A stretch of 8,503 nt of DNA from Chloroflexota bacterium (GTDB lineage Bacteria > Chloroflexota > Anaerolineae > Anaerolineales > UBA11579): NCBI GenBank assembly GCA_030610225.1, contig JAUWSD010000042.1, positions 1 to 8,503 of the forward strand, given 5' to 3'. Each line of letters starts with the position of its first letter. Within the stretch, counting starts at the first letter, position 1. Position numbers and translations under genes: made by a program. The notes under the pieces were generated by a model. That model saw only the letters and a program-made list of their open reading frames with translations. It ran no database searches and was not told where the DNA came from. Below, in pieces: positions 6,215 through 8,503 of this stretch.

Positions 6215-7129
6215 TTAGTTGAACTGCTCGCTGAGAATCCCGGAGATGAATTTATCGGGGTCGAATTCAACCAGGTCATCCTCACCTTCTCCAAGACCTG
6301 CAAAAAAGATCGGGAGCCCGAGTTCCTGCTGGATGGCGAAGGCCATTCCTCCGCTGGCAGATGAGTCGAGTTTTGCGAGGATAATACCCGTAACTTGAAC
6401 AGCTTCCTTGAATGCAATGGCCTGCTGCATGGCATTCTGCCCTGTAGTTGAGTCGATCACAAGCCAGACATGGTGGGGAGCACCTTCAAGTGGTTTTCCG
6501 GCTACGCGGTAAACCTTCTTAAGCTCCTCCATCAGATTGAAGCGAGTGTGGAGCCTGCCAGCAGTGTCAACAAGCAGGACATCCTCATCTCTTGCCACAG
6601 CTGAAGCAACCGCATCATAAACAACTGATCCGGGGTCTGCTTCTGGTTGCCCTGTGATGACCCTGATATCAAGTTTCTCTCCCCAACTTTGGAGCTGCTC
6701 AACAGCGGCTGCCCTGAAAGTATCTGCGGCTGCCATGACCACTTTTTTATTCAGCTTCTGGAATTTCTTTGCCAGCTTGGCAGCTGAGGTTGTTTTACCG
6801 GAACCATTTACACCTACCATCAGAATAACGGTGGGTCCATCAGGGTCGAATTTCAGTTTAGGGGGTTCGATCAACAAGTCCCGCAAATCCTGGTGCATAT
6901 AATCTTTGAGTTCCTGTACCTTAGTCAGTCCTTCTGTTTTGGCCTGTTCTTTTAATTTCTCGACTATGCTGACAGCCAGGTTAACACCCATATCAGCTTG
7001 GATCATCAATGCTTCAAGTTCATCCCAGGTCTGATCTGTTATCTGAGTGAATCCAAAAAAGTTGGATATTTTCCCAAATGTTTTATTTCTGGTATGAGCC
7101 AGTCCTGAATTCCATTTATCTTCTTTCAC
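6215..7129 (-). CDS. ftsY: Signal recognition particle receptor FtsY (NG domain only)
   Basis: A 304-residue GTPase that receives the SRP-ribosome complex at the membrane. It has the helical N domain (from about TRNKTFGKISNFFGF) and the GTPase G domain: P-loop GVNGSGKTT at 106-114, DTFRAAAVEQL at 136-146, DTAGRLHT at 188-195, DSTTGQNA at 226-233, and the FtsY-type end FFAGLGEGEDDLVEFDPDKF. Long acidic A-domain extensions such as that of E. coli are absent, as in many bacteria. The base-recognition motif is AKLD instead of TKLD, followed by SSASGG instead of GTAKGG. I chose the GTG at 7129 because the in-frame TTG at 7135 lies 2 nt from the -10 box and cannot be transcribed. There is no Shine-Dalgarno, so a leaderless message is likely. 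prfB follows after 27 nt; moaC is divergent. Confidence 0.93.
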   Translation of the reverse strand: MKEDKWNSGLAHTRNKTFGKISNFFGFTQITDQTWDELEALMIQADMGVNLAVSIVEKLKEQAKTEGLTKVQELKDYMHQDLRDLLIEPPKLKFDPDGPTVILMVGVNGSGKTTSAAKLAKKFQKLNKKVVMAAADTFRAAAVEQLQSWGEKLDIRVITGQPEADPGSVVYDAVASAVARDEDVLLVDTAGRLHTRFNLMEELKKVYRVAGKPLEGAPHHVWLVIDSTTGQNAMQQAIAFKEAVQVTGIILAKLDSSASGGMAFAIQQELGLPIFFAGLGEGEDDLVEFDPDKFISGILSEQFN

Positions 7130-7137
7130 AATCAATA

Positions 7138-7167
7138 ATTATACCAGCTACCAAGCACAAGTCTCAA
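7138..7167 (-). promoter_or_regulatory. ftsY-prfB promoter with extended -10
   Basis: On the minus strand TGG-TATAAT covers 7146-7138, and TTGAGA (five of six consensus bases) covers 7167-7162 with an 18-nt spacer. The GTG start at 7129 lies 8 nt past the -10, so the transcript should begin at or 1-2 nt before the start codon. Confidence 0.78.
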
Positions 7168-7168
7168 A

Positions 7169-7183
7169 TGCTATAATTCAATT
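7169..7183 (+). promoter_or_regulatory. moaC extended -10, leaderless-type promoter
   Basis: TG-C-TATAAT (7169-7177) is followed by only 6 nt (TCAATT) and the ATG at 7184. The standard start point, 7 nt after the -10, is exactly the A of the ATG. No strong -35 box is present (TACCAA at 17-nt spacing). The -35 box of the divergent ftsY promoter (7162-7167) lies 1 nt away, so the two promoters probably share one polymerase-binding patch. Confidence 0.78.
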
Positions 7184-7666
7184 ATGGATGAGAAGAAATT
7201 ATCACATGTGAATGAGCAGGGTGATGCCCAGATGGTTGATGTTGGGGGCAAGCAGCAGACTGAAAGGATCGCTGTTGCAGTTGGTGAGATCGTGATGAAA
7301 CCTGAGACTCTGCAAATGATCCGCGATGACAAGATCAAAAAAGGGGATGTGCTGACAGTTGCCAAAGTTGCCGGTATTTCTGCTGCAAAGAAAACATCAG
7401 AGATGATCCCGCTTTGTCATCCGCTTGCTTTAAATTATATTTCGGTTGAATTTAATTTTGACGAGGAACTGCCAGGTGTAAGAATTACTGCCTCGGTAAA
7501 GACTAATGGAAAAACAGGTGTTGAGATGGAAGCATTGACTGCTGTGTCGATCTCAGCATTGACAATTTATGATATGGCTAAAGCAATGGAAAAAACCATG
7601 ACGATCCAAAATATCCATCTTGTTGAAAAAAGAGGTGGAAAGAGCGGAGATTTTGTAAATGAATGA
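7184..7666 (+). CDS. moaC: Cyclic pyranopterin monophosphate synthase MoaC
   Basis: A 160-residue protein, normal length. MoaC converts the MoaA product 3',8-cyclo-7,8-dihydro-GTP to cyclic pyranopterin monophosphate in molybdenum cofactor synthesis. Motifs in order: AQMVDVGGKQQTER near 15-28, KKGDVLTVAKVAGISAAKKT at 52-71 (K53), IPLCHPL (H79), GKTGVEMEALTA (E114, E116) and IYDMAKAME (D130, K133). These equal the E. coli catalytic residues K51, H77, E112, E114, D128 and K131 shifted by two. It ends LVEKRGGKSGDFVNE. No Shine-Dalgarno precedes the ATG, which sits 6 nt after a TATAAT box. The TGA overlaps the start of moaD-moaE by 8 nt, so the pair is co-translated. moaA and moaB are not in the window. 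Confidence 0.96.
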   Translation: MDEKKLSHVNEQGDAQMVDVGGKQQTERIAVAVGEIVMKPETLQMIRDDKIKKGDVLTVAKVAGISAAKKTSEMIPLCHPLALNYISVEFNFDEELPGVRITASVKTNGKTGVEMEALTAVSISALTIYDMAKAMEKTMTIQNIHLVEKRGGKSGDFVNE

Positions 7667-8363
7667 AGTAAAAATTCTTTTCTTCTCTACATTCAGAGAT
7701 AGAGTGGGGGAAAGGGAGATATCCTTCCAAATTCCTGATGATTGTACAGTCTCCAGAATAAAAGAACTTGTATCAGAGAAGTATCCAGCTTTGGGAGACC
7801 ACCTGGATTTCATCCTTGTTGCGATCAATAAGGATTTTGCATTTGACGATGACGTGATACCGGATGGTGCAGAAGTAGCCTTTTTCCCACCTGTAAGCGG
7901 GGGCAGCGGGAAGTCCTTTTTTTTTCGAATCACTGAGAAGCAAATAAGCATTGATGAAATAATCTCTGAGATGGGTAACCCTGAAATTGGAGCGACCAGC
8001 GTATTTGTTGGTACTGTGCGAGGAATCACAACAGGTGAGGAGAATAGGGAAACAGAATATCTGCAGTATGAAGCATATACTGATATGGCAGAGCAGAAGA
8101 TGAGCTGCATAGGGGATGAAATTGTTGAAAAATGGCCGCTGGTTGAAAAAGTGTCAATTGTGCAAAGAGTTGGAAAACAATATCCAGAAGAAATATCAGT
8201 TGTTGTAGTTTGTAATTCAAGTCATCGAAATTCGGGCATTTTCGAGGCAGCAAAATATGGGATCGACCGCTTGAAACAGATCGTACCGGTATGGAAGAAG
8301 GAAGTAGGGGCAAAGGGTGAGGAATGGATCGAAGGAGATTATATTCCTCAGAAAGAATCATAA
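7659..8363 (+). CDS. MoaD-MoaE fusion, molybdopterin synthase
   Basis: A 234-residue fusion of both molybdopterin synthase subunits, which insert two sulfurs into cyclic pyranopterin monophosphate. Residues 1-82 are MoaD, a ubiquitin-like sulfur carrier (VKILFFSTFRDRVGE, then VAFFPPVSGG) with its Gly-Gly at 81-82. Residues from about 87 are MoaE: FRITEKQISIDEI, GATSVFVGTVRG (R121), LQYEAYTDMAEQKM, VVVVCNSSHRNSGIFEAAKYGIDRLK and VWKKEVGAKGEEWIEGD, with active-site lysines K213 and K214. Free MoaD must expose the Gly-Gly end for thiocarboxylation by MoeB, but here a short SGKSFFF linker follows it. Mycobacterium tuberculosis MoaX is a similar fusion reported to be cleaved after Gly-Gly, so cleavage is likely here too. 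GGAG lies 9 nt before the ATG, which overlaps moaC. Confidence 0.93.
   Translation: MNEVKILFFSTFRDRVGEREISFQIPDDCTVSRIKELVSEKYPALGDHLDFILVAINKDFAFDDDVIPDGAEVAFFPPVSGGSGKSFFFRITEKQISIDEIISEMGNPEIGATSVFVGTVRGITTGEENRETEYLQYEAYTDMAEQKMSCIGDEIVEKWPLVEKVSIVQRVGKQYPEEISVVVVCNSSHRNSGIFEAAKYGIDRLKQIVPVWKKEVGAKGEEWIEGDYIPQKES
7917..7925 (+). repeat. T9 homopolymer at the MoaD/MoaE junction
   Basis: Nine T residues code for FFF (87-89), four residues after the MoaD Gly-Gly. One extra T would give SFFFSNH and a stop; one T fewer would give SFFESLRSK and a stop. Runs of this length are known sites of polymerase slippage. Confidence 0.9.
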
Positions 8364-8392
8364 GTTCAGATAAAATAAAATTATATCCATCG

Positions 8393-8408
8393 TCAATTCC
8401 AGAATTGA
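8393..8408. repeat. Palindrome TCAATTC-CA-GAATTGA
   Basis: Seven-base arms match perfectly around a 2-nt centre. The loop is too tight for a good RNA hairpin and no T run follows, so a DNA-binding dimer site is a better reading than a terminator. Its core ATTC/GAAT recurs in the second palindrome 56 bp downstream. Confidence 0.6.
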
Positions 8409-8443
8409 AAGCGCGTGTCTAAATATATTATTCAGGGTTAAGT

Positions 8444-8471
8444 TTGATTATATAGACTTGTTTTATATATT
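8444..8471 (+). promoter_or_regulatory. Candidate promoter for the gene starting at 8496
   Basis: TTGATT (8444-8449), a 16-nt spacer and TATATT (8466-8471) give an acceptable but not strong match to the housekeeping consensus. The -10 lies inside the second palindrome. Other A+T-rich placements are possible, so confidence is low. Confidence 0.4.
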
Positions 8472-8482
8472 CTGAATATATA
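8464..8482. repeat. Palindrome TATATATTC-T-GAATATATA
   Basis: Nine-base arms match perfectly around a single central T. It covers the candidate -10 box and ends 1 nt before the GGAGG of the next gene, so a bound protein would block initiation. It may be an operator; A+T-rich chance symmetry is the alternative. Confidence 0.55.
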
Positions 8483-8495
8483 TGGAGGCGCTGCT

Positions 8496-8503
8496 ATGGA
8501 AAA
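8496..8503 (+). CDS. Start of the next gene, cut by the window edge
   Basis: ATG GAA AA is preceded by GGAGG (8484-8488) with a 7-nt gap, a clear ribosome-binding site. Only two full codons (Met-Glu) are visible, so the product cannot be named. Unlike moaC it has a leadered, Shine-Dalgarno type start. Confidence 0.6.

Larger units (their letters stand above)
8364..8495 (+). other. Intergenic region with two palindromes and a candidate promoter
   Basis: An A+T-rich gap of 132 bp between moaD-moaE and the next gene, with no credible ORF. No hairpin followed by a T run closes the moa operon. It holds two palindromes (8393-8408 and 8464-8482), a weak promoter candidate and the ribosome-binding site of the next gene. 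Confidence 0.7.

Noticed and set aside
7133..7135. TTG start for ftsY
   Set aside because: It lies 2 nt from the -10 box and would not be in the transcript.
7136..7183. Molybdenum cofactor riboswitch before moaC
   Set aside because: The whole gap to ftsY is 54 bp and the predicted mRNA starts at the ATG, leaving no room for a leader aptamer.
7900..7930. MoaD-MoaE fusion as an artefact of a homopolymer sequencing error
   Set aside because: Any one-base change at the T9 run would not leave MoaD ending in Gly-Gly, and similar fusions are known. A read check would still be sensible.
7553..8110. 185-residue minus-strand ORF opposite moaC/moaD-moaE
   Set aside because: It is antisense to two well-identified genes, has no family resemblance and lacks a clear ribosome-binding site.
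1..8503. Defence, mobile or secretion system
   Set aside because: No nuclease, transposase, integrase, toxin-antitoxin pair, direct repeats or CRISPR-like array is visible on either strand.

Overview
This is a compact bacterial chromosomal segment of housekeeping genes, with moderate-to-low G+C and short intergenic gaps. I see no insertion sequences, phage genes, CRISPR arrays, tRNAs or rRNAs. The gene set and protein style point to a Chloroflexota-like (Anaerolineae/Dehalococcoidia-type) or similar deep-branching bacterium. That assignment is an inference from FtsY sequence style, the MoaD-MoaE fusion and apparent leaderless transcription; no marker here is decisive.

Layout. On the + strand, 1-1299 is the 3' part of nnr (NAD(P)HX repair), closed by a strong hairpin terminator. 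A long minus-strand series runs right to left: ftsY (7129-6215), prfB (6187-5095), rpmF (4998-4813), fabD (4765-3824), fabG (3769-3017), an Asp23/YqhY-like gene (3005-2655), nusB (2654-2211), a two-helix membrane protein (2157-1747) and a YtxH-like membrane protein (1726-1349). Divergent from ftsY on the + strand are moaC (7184-7666) and a moaD-moaE fusion (7659-8363), both for molybdenum cofactor synthesis. After a 132-bp gap holding two palindromes, the first codons of another + strand gene appear at 8496.

How the genes work together. The minus-strand set joins protein targeting (FtsY), translation termination (RF2), a ribosomal protein (L32), early fatty acid synthesis (malonyl-ACP formation and 3-ketoacyl-ACP reduction), an Asp23-family protein and a transcription antitermination factor. 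Internal promoters split it into at least four units: ftsY-prfB, rpmF-fabD (possibly continuing), fabG-asp23-nusB, and the two membrane proteins.

Main observations. (1) prfB needs a programmed +1 frameshift at CTT-TGA-C; the uninterrupted frame alone gives the wrong N-terminus. (2) Three genes (moaC, ftsY and the membrane protein at 2157) have an extended -10 box TGnTATAAT only 6-9 nt before the start codon and no Shine-Dalgarno. This predicts leaderless mRNAs and fixes the start codons. (3) The MoaD-MoaE fusion buries the MoaD Gly-Gly, and a T9 run lies exactly at the domain junction. (4) An Asp23/YqhY-like gene sits between fabG and nusB, a setting that supports a role for this family in fatty acid metabolism. 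I found no convincing wholly new multi-gene system; the novelty lies in expression signals and gene context.
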